DNA of 64,000 nt from Schistocerca nitens (Eukaryota > Arthropoda > Insecta > Orthoptera > Acrididae): contig NC_064622.1 in the NCBI RefSeq assembly GCF_023898315.1, positions 270,497,503 to 270,561,502 on the forward strand. Reading direction: 5' to 3'. The translations under genes were made by a program, and so were the position numbers. How positions within the stretch are numbered: position 1 is the stretch's first letter; every line of letters starts with the position of its first letter. This document shows, piece by piece, positions 1 to 9,700 of the stretch. The notes under the pieces are model-generated. The model did no database searches and was not told the DNA's origin. It saw only the letters and a program-made list of their open reading frames with translations.

Positions 1-774
1 TTACTGACATGTGGCCGTGCATTGTCGTGCAACAGCAAAACATCCTGCTTTTGCCGATGTGGTCGAACACGACTCAGTCGAGCTTGAAGTTTCTTCAGTG
101 TCGTCACATATGCATCAGAATTTATGGTGGTTCCACTTGGCGTGGTGTCCACAAGCAAGAGTCCTTCGGAATCGAAAAACACCGTAGCCATAACTTTTCC
201 AGCAAAAGGTGTGGTTTTGAATTTTTTTTTTCTTGGGTGTATTTGCATGATGCCACTCCATTGATAGCTTCTTCGTCTCTGGTGAAAAATCATGGAGCCA
301 TGTTTCATCACCTGTCACAATTCATCTCCATCATTCTGGTACTGTTCCAAAAGTTCGCTGCATACCGTTTTCCTTGTTTCTTTGTGAGCCACTGTCAACA
401 TCCTGGGAACCCACCTGGCACAAACCTTTTTTAATGCCAACATTTTCAGTATTCTGCAAACACTTCCTTACCCTACCCCAACGTAGCGTGACAATTCCTT
501 CACTGTGATGCGTCAGTCAGCAGTCAGCAATTCGTGAACTCTCTGCACATTGTGCAGTACGAGGCCTGCCGCTGCGAGGACAATCCTCAATATTGCCGTG
601 CCCGCTTTCATCACGTAACCTGCTTGCCCACCGACTAACTGTACTGCGATCGACAGCAGCATCTCCATACCCCTTTTTCAACCTCTTGTGGATGTTTCCC
701 ACTGTCTCGTTTTCACAGCACAGGAATCCTATGACAGCACGTTGCTTCTGACAAACGTCAAGTGTAGCAGCCAT
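1..774 (-). pseudogene. mariner transposase (DD34D-type), broken and partial
   Basis: The likely start is ATG at 774 (MAATLDVCQKQRAVIGFLCC). It opens a helix-turn-helix region containing DRSTVSRWASRLRDESGHGN and ends with the PRSGRPRTAQ linker. Later parts are in other frames: KRFVPGGFPGC-like near 380-430, the first catalytic Asp in VTGDETWLHDF at about 290-320, the conserved MEWHHANTPKKKK near 230-265, and the second Asp in LLLHDNARPHVS at positions 1-40. The third Asp would lie upstream of base 1. Several frame changes and stops show it is inactive. Motif order matches the mariner family; subfamily not determined. Confidence 0.85.
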
Positions 775-937
775 CGTGAAGACGTGCTGTGACGGCACCA
801 CTTACGGGGACAGGTTGAACTAAGTTTGAAAACAAGCGGGAAGGATGTATCTACACACTGTAAAACTTTCACACATGCAGAATGAAAACTGTATTTTAAC
901 AAAAATAGTGTGCATTTCTTTTGGAGTGACCTTCGTA
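1..937 (-). mobile_element. mariner element, 3' part cut off by window start
   Basis: Read on the minus strand, the stretch holds a mariner-type 5' terminus ending in GGAGTGACCTTCG next to TA near 936-939, an untranslated leader of about 160 bases, and a decayed transposase running off the window start. mariner elements are cut-and-paste DNA transposons that duplicate TA. The other terminus lies outside the window, so length cannot be measured. The exact outer base is uncertain by one or two positions. Confidence 0.8.
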
Positions 938-1371
938 TATCATGAAAGACTTTCCAGCAATTAAAACTTCACTGACAAACCGGAGCGATCACACAAGAAG
1001 ATATCCTGGAGAGAGAGATATATATATTTTCCAATCCGAAATTCAAAACACGGCAAGGTGACCAGGAAAAAATCTGGTGAAATTGTGTCCGAAACAAGGG
1101 AAACAGGACACAATGAGAGAATGTACGAAACAGAGAGACAAGGAAATATCAACCAACGTAACCAACTATTTGAGTAGTTCTGACTGCGCCTACTCATAAC
1201 CAGTACTTCTAATAGCAACGTTAGCATGTGAAAGACATTATTTGGCTCTACTGTAGTTCCCTGCATGCCAGTTTCCAGCAGTTATCGCCATCAGTGCCGC
1301 CAGCGGAAGTTAGCAGCAACTGAATGACTAGGTGGGGCGTTGAAAGAAGTTGCCATGAAGGCTAGCTGAGC

Positions 1372-1932
1372 CTAGCGGTGCCACAAAGCAGGTACGCCCC
1401 TAGCGGTACCCGCCGTCGTTAGCGGCCTCGTGCAGGAATCCAGGCCACAAACTGCTGCCCCAGACGGGCGCCGGCAGGTGCGGTTCCGCCGCTCATGTAT
1501 ATGCATCTCTTTATAGCCGCCGCCTTGTTTATAAACACCGCCAGACCGGTCGCGAGAGCACAACAGGCCGTGACGTGACGTGACACTGGCTACCCTTTCG
1601 GTACACCGACTTCCTGGATTAGCGACATGGCGCCAGGATCTATACCACAATTTCCAGCGCAATGTGAGGGGAAACCAGTACGCTACATAGACTACGGTCA
1701 CACAGGTAACTGCGAAAAGCGTTAGTAGGCCGTAAATAGTCACACGCACGTACATATTAAGGAACATTATGCTGATTGTAACAGCAAGAAAGAATGAAAC
1801 GATTAAGTCAAAACCCGGATGATATGTTGAGTAGTGTACCACCAGTAAGACTGCAGTGAATATTGTCCACAGTATTGGCTCAACGCTGAAGCACAGGTAC
1901 GGGATCTGTCTGATATGTACACTACGGGCCAT
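1372..1932 (-). CDS. hydrophobic ORF, possible gene or exon fragment
   Basis: A 186-codon open frame. Its first ~95 residues hold three hydrophobic segments: LWTIFTAVLLVVHY (about residues 20-34), a second near 42-62 with FFLAVTISIMFLNMYV, and a third near 65-87 with LLTLFAVTCVTVVYVAYWF. The C-terminal half is low-complexity, Arg-rich and probably not coding. Its first codons (1920-1932) lie in the Tc1-A terminus, so the Met is not original and any real exon ends at or before 1919. No family recognised. It could be an exon remnant of a small multi-span membrane protein or chance. A (GA)/(TA) run lies at about 1008-1030; nothing else is recognised between 938 and 1370. Confidence 0.2.
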   Translation of the reverse strand: MARSVHIRQIPYLCFSVEPILWTIFTAVLLVVHYSTYHPGFDLIVSFFLAVTISIMFLNMYVRVTIYGLLTLFAVTCVTVVYVAYWFPLTLRWKLWYRSWRHVANPGSRCTERVASVTSRHGLLCSRDRSGGVYKQGGGYKEMHIHERRNRTCRRPSGAAVCGLDSCTRPLTTAGTARGVPALWHR

Positions 1933-2126
1933 TAAAATTGCTACACCACGAAGATGAAATGCTACAGATGCGAAATTTTACCGACAGGAAGAAGATGCTG
2001 TGAGCATTCACACAAGGGTGGCGCCGGTGGCGACACCTACAACGTGCTGACATGAGGAAAATTTCCAACCCATTTCTCATACACAAACAGCAGTTGACCG
2101 ACGTTGCCTGGTGAAATGTTGTTGTG

Positions 2127-3168
2127 ATGCTTCGTGTAAGGAGGAAAAATGCGTACCATCACGTTTCCGACTTTGATGAAGGTCGGATTGTAGCCTATCG
2201 CGATTGCGGTTTATCGTATCACGACATTGCTGCTCGCGTTGGTCGAGATCCAATGACTGTTAGCAGAATATGGAATCGGTGGGTTCAGGAGGGTAATACG
2301 GAATGCCGTGCTGGATCCCAACGGCCTCGTATCACTAGCAGTCGAGATGACAGGCATCTTGTCCGCATGACTGTAACGGATCGTGCAGCCACGTCTCGAT
2401 CCCTGAGTCAACAGATGGGGACGTTTGCAAGACAACAACCATCTGCACGAACAGTTCGACGACGTTTGCAGCAGTATGGACTATCAAGCTCGGAGACCAT
2501 GGCTGCGGCTACCCTTGACGCTGCATCACAGACAGGACCGCCTGCGATGGTGTACTCAACGACGAACCTGGGTGCACCAATAACAAAACGTCATTTTTTC
2601 GGATGAATCCAGGTTCTGTTTACAGCATCATGATGGTTGCATCCGTGTTTAGCGACATCGCGGTGAACGCACATTGCAGGCGTGTGTTCTTCATCGCCAT
2701 ACTGGCGTATCACCCGGCGTCTTGGTATGGGGTGCCTTTGGTTACACGTCTCGGTCACCTCTTGTTCGCACTGACGTCTCTTTGAACAGTGGACGTAATA
2801 TTTCAGATGTGTTACGACCCACGGCAGTACCCTTCATTCGATCCCTGCGAAAAACTACGTTTCAGCAGAATAATGTACGACCACATGTTGCAGGTCCTGT
2901 ACGGGCCTTTGTAGATACAGAAAATGTTCGACTGCTGCCCTGGCCAGCACATTCTCCACTTCTCTCATCAATTGAAAACATCTGGTCAATGGTGGACGAG
3001 CAACTGGCTCGTCACAATACGCCAGTCACTACTCTTGACGAACTGTGGTATCGTGTTGAAGCTGAATGGGCAGCTGTACCTGTACAAGCCATCCAAGCTC
3101 TGTTTTACTCAATGCCCAGGCGTATCAAGGCCGTTATTAAGGCCAGAGGTGGTTGTTCTCGGTACTGA
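2127..3168 (+). pseudogene. Tc1-A transposase (DD34E), dead copy
   Basis: Starts MLRVRRKNAYHHVSDFDEGR, followed by a paired helix-turn-helix DNA-binding region (IVAYRDCGLSYHDIAARVGR, then a GSQRPR linker and a second HTH to about residue 120). The frame shifts near 2490-2600. The first catalytic Asp survives in IFSDESRFCL (about 2595-2625). The second reads FQQNNVRPHV near 2860-2890, an Asp-to-Asn change. The third Glu is kept in SSIENIWSMV, and the usual SPD just before it is SPL. Spacing from second site to Glu is 34 residues. The frame ends GGCSRY at 3168. The frameshift and the Asn make it catalytically dead. Confidence 0.88.
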
Positions 3169-3234
3169 TTTCTCTGGATCTATGCACCCAAATTGCGTGA
3201 AAATGTAATCACATGTCAGTTCTAGTATAATATA

Positions 3235-4649
3235 CACTCCTGGAAATTGAAATAAGAACACCGTGAATTCATTGTCCCAGGAAGGGGAAACTTTATTGAC
3301 ACATTGCTGGGGTCAGATACATCACATGATCACACTGACAGAACCACAGGCACATAGACACAGGCAACAGAGCATGCACAATGTCGGCACTAGTACAGTG
3401 TATATCCACCTTTCGCAGCAATGCAGGCTGCTATTCTCCCATGGAGACGATCGTAGAGATGCTGGATGTAGTCCTGTGGAACGGCTTGCCATGCCATTTC
3501 CACCTGGCGCCTCAGTTGGACCAGCGTTCGTGCTGGACGTGCAGACCGCGTGAGACGACGCTTCATCCAGTCCCAAACATGCTCAATGGGGGACAGATCC
3601 GGAGATCTTGCTGGCCAGGGTAGTTGACTTACACCTTCTAGAGCACGTTGGGTGGCACGGGATACATGCGGACGTGCATTGTCCTGTTGGAACAGCAAGT
3701 TCCCTTGCCGGTCTAGGAATGGTAGAACGATGGGTTCGATGACGGTTTGGATGTACCGTGCACTATTCAGTGTCCCCTCGACGATCACCAGTGGTGTACG
3801 GCCAGTGTAGGAGATCGCTCCCCACACCATGATGCCGGGTGTTGGCCCTGTGTGCCTCGGTCGTATGCAGTCCTGATTGTGGCGCTCACCCGCACGGCGC
3901 CAAACACGCATACGACCATCATTGGCACCAAGGCAGAAGCGACTCTCATCGCTGAAGACGACACGTCTCCATTCGTCCCTCCATTCACGCCTGTCGCGAC
4001 ACCACTGGAGGCGGGCTGCACGATGTTGGGGCGTGAGCGGAAGACGGCCTAACGGTGTGCGGGACCGTAGCCCAGCTTCATGGAGACGGTTGCGAATGGT
4101 CCTCGCCGATACCCCAGGAGCAACAGTGTCCCTAATTTGCTGGGAAGTGGCGGTGCGGTCCCCTACGGCACTGCGTAGGATCCTACGGTCTTGGCGTGCA
4201 TCCGTGCGTCGCTGCGGTCCGGTCCCAAGTCGACGGGCACGTGCACCTTCCGCCGACCACTGGCGACAACATCGATGTACTGTGGAGACCTCACGCCCCA
4301 CGTGTTGAGCAATTCGGCGGTACGTCCACCCGGCCTCCCGCATGCCCACTATACGCCGTCGCTCAAAGTCCGTCAACTGCACATACGGTTCACGTCCACG
4401 CTGTCGCGGCATGCTACCAGTGTTAAAGACTGCGATGGAGCTCCGTATGCCACGGCAAACTGGCTGACACTGACGGCGGCGGTGCACAAATGCTGCGCAG
4501 CTAGCGCCATTCGACGGCCAACACCGTGGTGTGTCCGCTGTGCCGTGCGTGTGATCATTGCTTGTACAGCCCTCTCGCAGTGTCCGGAGCAAGTATGGTG
4601 GGTCTGACACACCGGTGTCAATGTGTTCTTTTTTCCATTTCCAGGAGTG
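3235..4649 (-). mobile_element. Tc1-B element, complete and probably autonomous
   Basis: 1,415 bp, flanked by TA at 3233-3234 and 4650-4651. Both ends carry CACTCCTGGAAAT followed by a near match, giving inverted repeats of about 28 bp. It is inserted in the 3' untranslated part of Tc1-A. It encodes one uninterrupted transposase. A second copy starts at 63641 and is almost identical over its visible 360 bp, which suggests recent movement. Confidence 0.95.
3390..4412 (-). CDS. Tc1-B transposase, intact, 340 aa
   Basis: DDE/D-superfamily (IS630-Tc1-mariner) transposase that would bind the element ends and carry out cut-and-paste transposition at TA. The start MPRQRGREPYVQLTDFERRR was chosen at 4412 because it is conserved in the 63.9-kb copy and gives a usual Tc1 length; the frame is open further upstream to 4793 but that lies in leader and flanking DNA. 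Residues 1-120 hold two helix-turn-helix modules (GWTYRRIAQHVGREVSTVHR; GVSARTIRNRLHEAG). Catalytic residues: Asp in VVFSDESRFCL (about residue 160), Asp in LLFQQDNARPHV (about 250), Glu in DLSPIEHVWDW (about 285). Only 32 residues separate the last two, against 34 in the other Tc1 families in this window. Ends AAKGGYTLY. No stop or frameshift. Confidence 0.93.
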   Translation of the reverse strand: MPRQRGREPYVQLTDFERRRIVGMREAGWTYRRIAQHVGREVSTVHRCCRQWSAEGARARRLGTGPQRRTDARQDRRILRSAVGDRTATSQQIRDTVAPGVSARTIRNRLHEAGLRSRTPLGRLPLTPQHRAARLQWCRDRREWRDEWRRVVFSDESRFCLGANDGRMRVWRRAGERHNQDCIRPRHTGPTPGIMVWGAISYTGRTPLVIVEGTLNSARYIQTVIEPIVLPFLDRQGNLLFQQDNARPHVSRATQRALEGVSQLPWPARSPDLSPIEHVWDWMKRRLTRSARPARTLVQLRRQVEMAWQAVPQDYIQHLYDRLHGRIAACIAAKGGYTLY

Positions 4650-4722
4650 TATTTGTCCAATGAATACGCGTTTATCATCTGTATTTCTTCTTGGAGCAGC
4701 AATTTTAATGGCCAGTAGTGTA

Positions 4723-4900
4723 TATATGCAGATTGAAGCGACGTATGAAAATTTGAACCAAGGCCGAGATTCGAACCCACGTCTCTTGCTCACTAGGCAA
4801 ATACGCTAACCACTACATTACCCTGGCACAGAGGTTCGGCATAAATGCACTGACTACGCTAGCACGCCTCCGCCCTCAATCCAAATTCTCGTTCACGTCT
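4723..4900 (-). repeat. SINE-G copy (left palindrome arm)
   Basis: Reading minus, it holds a tRNA-like head with A-box-like GTAGTGGTTAGCGTATTTGC and B-box-like GGGTTCGAATCTCGG, then a short body ending GCATATATA. Tc1-A inserted in the TA-rich tail at its outer edge. Confidence 0.65.
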
Positions 4901-4952
4901 CAGCACACTTGGTATTACCGCTGAACTCTGACACCAAACTCGAGTACTCACT

Positions 4953-5137
4953 GGGCTGGGGCGTGAACGGGAATTTGGATTGAGGGGGGAGGCGTGCTAG
5001 CGTAGTCCGTGCATTTGTGCCAAACCTCTGTGCCAGGGTAATGTAGTGGTTAGTGTATCTGCCTAGTGAGCAAGAGACGTGGGTTCGAATCTCGGCCTTT
5101 GTTCAAATTTTCGTACGTCGCTTCAATCTGCATATAT
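4953..5137 (+). repeat. SINE-G copy (right palindrome arm)
   Basis: Mirror copy of the left arm. tRNA-like region 5031-5099: GTAGTGGTTAGTGTATCTGC then GGGTTCGAATCTCGGCC, followed by the tail CTTCAATCTGCATATATA. Cloverleaf quality is poor enough that this is a SINE head, not a tRNA gene. Confidence 0.65.
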
Positions 5138-5218
5138 ACACTAGTGGCCATGAAAATTGCTACACCAAGAAGAAATGCAGATGATAAACGGTTATTCATT
5201 GGACAAATATATTATACT

Positions 5219-5643
5219 GTTCCCCTGCAACTAGTGAAAAGCCCTCTCCGATGTGCTTACACCTATGGCATGGGTATCTTTGTCGTTGAGGCGTCCCATT
5301 GCGGTAATGTCCTTAGTTGCTGCGAGTAGGTCAGATTGTCTTGCAGTCCTCATTTTGTCAACTTTGTTAGAATGTCGAAAAGGCACGAACGGCTGTTCAC
5401 ACAGGTCTCACTCCCAGGCAACAGTAACTCAGGAATACAATTAATGTATATCCCACGATTTGTTAAGTCTCTCAGTTTTGTTCAGTATTTTAGAAGAAAC
5501 GTCAGAATTTTGGTATCTCTTTCAATAAATGTTACATGGAATCTTCGATTTATTTTTGCTTGCGACCTTCGGAGAACTTACTTTTTCAATAATGCTACTA
5601 GTTCTCACGCAGGATTCCTACATGTGATATGCGAAAAAAAAGA
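5219..5643. other. no recognisable feature
   Basis: AT-rich unique-looking sequence between the palindrome and a SINE. Only short incidental frames are present. Confidence 0.5.
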
Positions 5644-5838
5644 GGTTCAAATGACTCTGAGCACTATGGGACTTAACTTCTGAGGTCATGAGTCCCCTAG
5701 AACTTAGAACTACTTAAATCTAACTAACCTAAGGCCCTCATACACATCTATGCCTGAGGCAGGATTCGAGCCTGCGACCGTAGCAGTCGCGCGGTTCCGG
5801 ACTGAAGCTCCTAGAACCGCTCGGCCACCGCGGCCGGC
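5644..5838 (-). repeat. SINE-A (tRNA-headed)
   Basis: On the minus strand it starts GCCGGCCGCGGTGGCCGAGC, with a long-variable-arm (Leu/Ser-type) tRNA-like head, B box GGTTCGAATCC-like, the CTTAGGTTAGTTAG motif, and the tail ending AGTGCTCAGAGTCATTTGAA. Head and tail are both present, about 195 bp. Confidence 0.9.
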
Positions 5839-6620
5839 GATACGCGAACAGCTGAGGCGATTGCACCAATGTGAAAGCCAAATGGCTTTATTCACTACAG
5901 CAGTAGTAGTGGTGCCCGCTACAGCAGTGAAGTTTACGTCAGCTTCTGCAAGAGACTTTGTGTTTGTAACCAGTAGCTTTGGCCACCCACAGACGGCAAA
6001 ATACAACGGAGTTACCTGCTGAGGCGGTGGTTGTGACACATGTTATCAGCAGAGATAAGACTGCGGTTAGCTTTGCGCTATCAGCTCCCTGGGCGACCGT
6101 TTTTGTGCGAAGAGTTAGTCGCCGCTTCGCGCCTGACATTTACCAGCAACGCGCGAGAGCGGCGTAGCCTTCAGCTTGCGGTCGGACGTCGACAGTTGCG
6201 GAATGTTACCTGTTGCTGCTTGGCAGCACTGCACCGTCTCCGAGTCGCTGTTGTGATGGGGAATGCGTCTGCGGGTCGGAAGCCTAGCTGGTTAGTTGTC
6301 AGGTTGGACAGTCCGTCTTTTAGTTCGATTCTCTGTTAGTTTCAAGATTTCTTCACACGAATGTCACCTCTGGTGAACATTGGTTAAGTAATTGCGTCGG
6401 AAGACCGGGAGGATATGTATAAGCATTTCGTTGCTATCGTAGGTAACTGGAGCGGTATATCAGTGTCATTTCTGTGACTCACCAGCTGTCTGTGTGATAA
6501 CTGATCAGCGTGTCGAAAGCACTGTGAAGCTAGCAGCACTTTGAAGCTTGGAAACTATGTGGATCAAGGTGCCAGTGGTGTGCATAGTGGGAAGACCATC
6601 CTGATACTGTGAAGTGAAAC
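5839..6620. other. no gene recognised
   Basis: A stretch of ordinary composition. Small overlapping frames at 5979-6339 have no recognisable domain and are not called. Confidence 0.4.
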
Positions 6621-6807
6621 AGTTCAAGTGGCTCCAAGCACTATGGGACTTAACAGCTGCGGTCATCAGTCCCCTAGACTTAGAACTACTTAAATCTAAC
6701 TAACCTAAGGACAGCACACACATCCATGCTCGAGGCAGAATTCGAACCTGCGACCTTAGCAGCAGTGCGGTTCCAGACTGAAGCGCCTAGAACCGCTCGG
6801 CCATCCG
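6621..6807 (-). repeat. SINE-A
   Basis: Same family as 5644-5838: tail AGTTCAAGTGGCTCCAAGCA at left, head ending CTCGGCCATCCG at right. The B box is TTCGAATTC-like, so the copy is diverged. Target duplication not evident. Confidence 0.85.
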
Positions 6808-6931
6808 TATTTAGTTAACCTGTGTTTTCTTACACCACTCAACGCCGGGTTGCAGCTACGCACTATGTCACGATGTGATTCAAGGGGCAGCACTTGGAGT
6901 TATTCGTTTATTTGTAGACAATGCTACGCAT

Positions 6932-7126
6932 AAAAAAAATGGCTCTGAGCAATATGGGACTTAACATCTGAGGTCATCAGTCCCCTAGAACTTAGAACTA
7001 CTTAAACCTAACTAACCTAAGGACATCGCACACATCCATGTCCGAGGCAGGATTCGAACCTGCGACCGTAGCAGCAGCGCAGTTCCGGACTGAAGCGCCT
7101 ATAAGCGCTCGTCCACAGCGGCCGGC
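6932..7126 (-). repeat. SINE-A
   Basis: Near full-length copy with an A-rich run at 6932-6939, tail GGCTCTGAGCAATATGGGAC, B box GATTCGAACCTGC and end GCGGCCGGC. Minus orientation, like its two upstream neighbours. Confidence 0.9.
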
Positions 7127-7680
7127 AGTTAAACAGTTCTGCATGCGAGTATAACGGGGGGGGGGGGGGCAGTCAGACTGGTCTCTTCTACTTCAGCTAC
7201 TTCAGTTCAACGAACCCAGCCCAGTTGTGTATCAGTCTCCAAAACAGACTGACGTTATCTACACCAATGCTAATGACGGTGATTCGGCCACAAAAACTTT
7301 AATTTGCTCGATTTTATCGGACTTTAAATACCGGTGATTTGCAACAGGTAGCCTTCTCTGAGGAATTGTAACTTCTATTTCATAGGACGGATGCATACCG
7401 ATGTGCCCGTCGAGAAATGTCGGAAAACGAACACTGCAGTATCTGCGAGAAGACGAGGCGATGATGTGAACACCATTGTGGGTTTTGGGGGAGGATGCGC
7501 AAAGCATTCTCTACAATCACACGCACTGTTCAACAACTGCGGGAAAACGCTGCACACAGGATTGCTCCGGATGCCTGTGGAGACCTATCAGCACCTTAAC
7601 AACTTCCAGCGCGTTTAGGCCAGATGTATGCTGCAAATGAAAGTTACTTCGCGCACTAACCGGTGGTCAAAACATTGTGT
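7127..7680. other. no gene; contains a G-run
   Basis: A run of about 14 G lies at 7156-7169. Small frames at 7259-7618 show no known domain. Confidence 0.4.
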
Positions 7681-7878
7681 GTTCAAATGTGTGTGAAATC
7701 TTATGGGACTTAACTGCTAAGGTCATCAGTCCGCAAGCTTACACACTACTTAACCTAAATTATCCTAAGGACAAACACACACACACCCATGCCCGAAGGA
7801 GGACTCGAACCTCCGCCGGGACCAGCCGCACAGTACGTGACTGTAGCGCCTAAGACCGCTTGGCTAATACCGCGCGGC
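7681..7878 (-). repeat. SINE-B (related tail, different tRNA head)
   Basis: The left end GTTCAAATGTGTGTGAAATC and the ATGGGACTTAAC/GGTCATCAGTCC core resemble the SINE-A tail. The head differs: on the minus strand GCCGCGCGGTATTAGCCAAG, GGTCTTAGGCGCTACAGTC, then GGAGGTTCGAGTCCTCCTTC. It is again a long-variable-arm tRNA type. Confidence 0.85.
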
Positions 7879-8663
7879 GTAAAAATATTATGATTCGGCA
7901 TTGTAAGTTATCCAAAGTTTTCATATAAAGGCCTATATCGCTTCAGAACCTTAGAAATTTTATCCTTGCTCATTTTTCCCCGTTACGATTTTTTTCAGTT
8001 TCTCTATCGCTTGATTGAAATACATGTTACAAACAGTGGCGATAAGGAGCAATGAGCAATTTCTGTGACACACCAGTATCGAGCGCCCACTCATCTTGAG
8101 GGTGGAAGTATCTTACTCTAAGACTTGTGAAAATAGCAACTGCAAGAAATACGTATCCGACGGAAATGAACTGTACACCACAGAGGGCGGGTGCATGGCA
8201 GCACATAAGCGATTAGAATTACGGAATATGACGTGGTTAATTCAGTATGCTGTGAAGCGGAAATATTACTTCCACTTGGCTTGTATACGAACCAATAAAG
8301 CATGAACAATGGCAGTTGGAAGGCCGTGACATGTACGATGCCAACCAACCTTATTCCAGACATGCTAGATGGGTAATGTGTCTCACGAACGTGGAATCCA
8401 GGAACATTGAGTTGTACGTCGTTCTTCGAAGAAAGCTTGTACACGTGGCCGAACATTGCCGGATTTTAATATGGCAGATGTTCTGTCAAAGAAACAGCAT
8501 TTATTTAACAAAACATAACAGAAACAGTACAAATTGTAAATGTTAGGTGTAACCCGAACTAGGTGAAAAAATCGAATACGAAAAGAAATCTGCAGACTAT
8601 GCCTCGAGTTCGAGGTAGGAAATGTGACATATGTTACTATGCCAGCTAACTTCATAAGCACAA
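7879..8663. other. no gene recognised
   Basis: AT-rich. Overlapping small frames at 8096-8546 lack any known domain. Confidence 0.4.
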
Positions 8664-8838
8664 CCGTTCTGTCGTTTGGGAGGACGTCGGTTCAAATCTG
8701 TGTCCGGCCACCAATATCTGTTTTCCGTGATTTTCCTACATCGCTCCAGGTAAATGCCGGGATGGGTAATTCGGAAGGGCACGACTGACTTCCCCATTCT
8801 TAAAACAATCCGAACTCATATTCAGTATCTAACGACCT
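8664..8838 (+). repeat. SINE-C fragment
   Basis: Diverged head with GGAGGACGTCGGTTCAAATC (B-box-like), then the typical body CCGTGATTTTCCTACATCGC, AATGCCGGGATGGGT and AAGGGCACGACTGACTTCCC. The same family occurs at 10012, 27801, 47372 and 50600. Confidence 0.75.
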
Positions 8839-9599
8839 CGTAGTCGACGTATCTTTCTTGCTTTTTTGTTCTCCGGCTGTCGGAAGAAAATAGAAACAAG
8901 CTGTGAGCTCCTCGTAAGGAAATATAATATACAGTAGCACTGCATGCAGACTTCACAAGATTAATCCAAAACGTAAACCCGAGACGTAGTACAGACCTAC
9001 GAATGTGGGAACGTCACAATATGCGATATGCTGATGTCCCTAGATGTTGACACGAACACTGCCGTCTTCAGACTGCCTTTTTCCTAAAAAAAATTCCTCC
9101 GGTTACTAGGTCGATGCAGCTGGACGGCCAGGTTGTAAGTGGCACTGCAGTCTTCGGATTCAGTGAGGGCACGGCCTGGTGGAGACATCAGGAGGAAGAG
9201 GCGCTGCCGTCACAACTGTCGTAGTGGTGACTGTGTTAGTGGTACGAGGGGGAGAAATACTTCGCCCTCTGAAATTTCCTGAAAGCAACTACTGTTTATA
9301 TGCCTGCTAGCTTCGCAGATGCTAAAGAGATGAAAAAAATGAGTGATGAAATAGAATAATTTATTCAGATCGTCAAGGGAGACGAAAATTTTATTGTGAT
9401 GGGGGTCTGGAATTCGATAAAAGGAACGGGAAGGGAAGGAAAAATAGTAGGAAAACATGAGTGGCGACAAAGACAATAAACGGAATGCTGCCTAATATAT
9501 TTTGCGCAGTGTTTTATTTAATTATTGCTAACACTTGATTTGAAAATAATATTGAAGGACAGCTGTTTAAATGGAAAACACGTGGAAACACAGGAAGAG
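8839..9599. other. no gene recognised
   Basis: Nothing beyond short frames; no repeat family recognised. Confidence 0.4.
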
Positions 9600-9700
9600 T
9601 TCAGTCAAGGTTATATAACGATAAGACAGAAATTTCGAAAACAGATACTAAACAGCAAGACATTCCCGGGGACAAATGTGGAAATGGATGGGAGCAAGCA
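9600..9700 (+). pseudogene. LINE endonuclease scrap
   Basis: Encodes IRQKFRKQILNSKTFPGTNV, matching MVRQRFRNQVLNCKTFPGAD at the start of the 55.5-57.7-kb LINE frame (end of the APE endonuclease region). Only about 30 codons are recognisable. The sequence then runs to 10011 without a known feature. Confidence 0.6.

Larger units (their letters stand above)
1920..4720 (+). mobile_element. Tc1-A element, interrupted by Tc1-B
   Basis: The left end CACTACGGGCCATTAAAATT begins after TA at 1918-1919. The right end AATTTTAATGGCCAGTAGTG stops before TA at 4721-4722. The two are imperfect inverted repeats. Removing Tc1-B (3235-4649) and one TA leaves about 1.38 kb, a normal Tc1 length. Its right end was inserted into the TA-rich tail of a tRNA-headed SINE. 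Last ~80 bases recur inverted at 5138-5218. Confidence 0.9.
4650..5218. repeat. large palindrome with tRNA-like arms
   Basis: Arms 4650-4900 (plus AGTATAATATA at 3224-3234 before Tc1-B split it) and 4953-5218 are reverse complements at roughly 95% identity by eye, around a ~50-base unmatched centre. From outside in, each arm has the last ~80 bp of Tc1-A, a TATATA-tailed SINE-G with tRNA-like boxes, and a C-rich segment. The Tc1-A piece in the right arm stops abruptly at 5218. Tc1-B is present in only one arm, so it arrived after the palindrome formed. Confidence 0.85.

Noticed and set aside
3747-4607. Several plus-strand frames opposite the Tc1-B transposase
   Set aside because: Antisense shadows of a well-supported transposase; no family resemblance.
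5031-5099. tRNA gene
   Set aside because: The boxes are recognisable but the cloverleaf is imperfect and the unit continues into a SINE body; the same applies to all SINE heads listed.
5750-6039. Small frames over SINEs with MPEAGFEPATVAVARFRTEA-type translations
   Set aside because: The same peptide recurs at every SINE-A copy and reflects the tRNA-like head, not a protein.
6040-6620. Possible LTR retrotransposon end
   Set aside because: No paired terminal repeat, primer-binding site or gag/pol motif could be found nearby.
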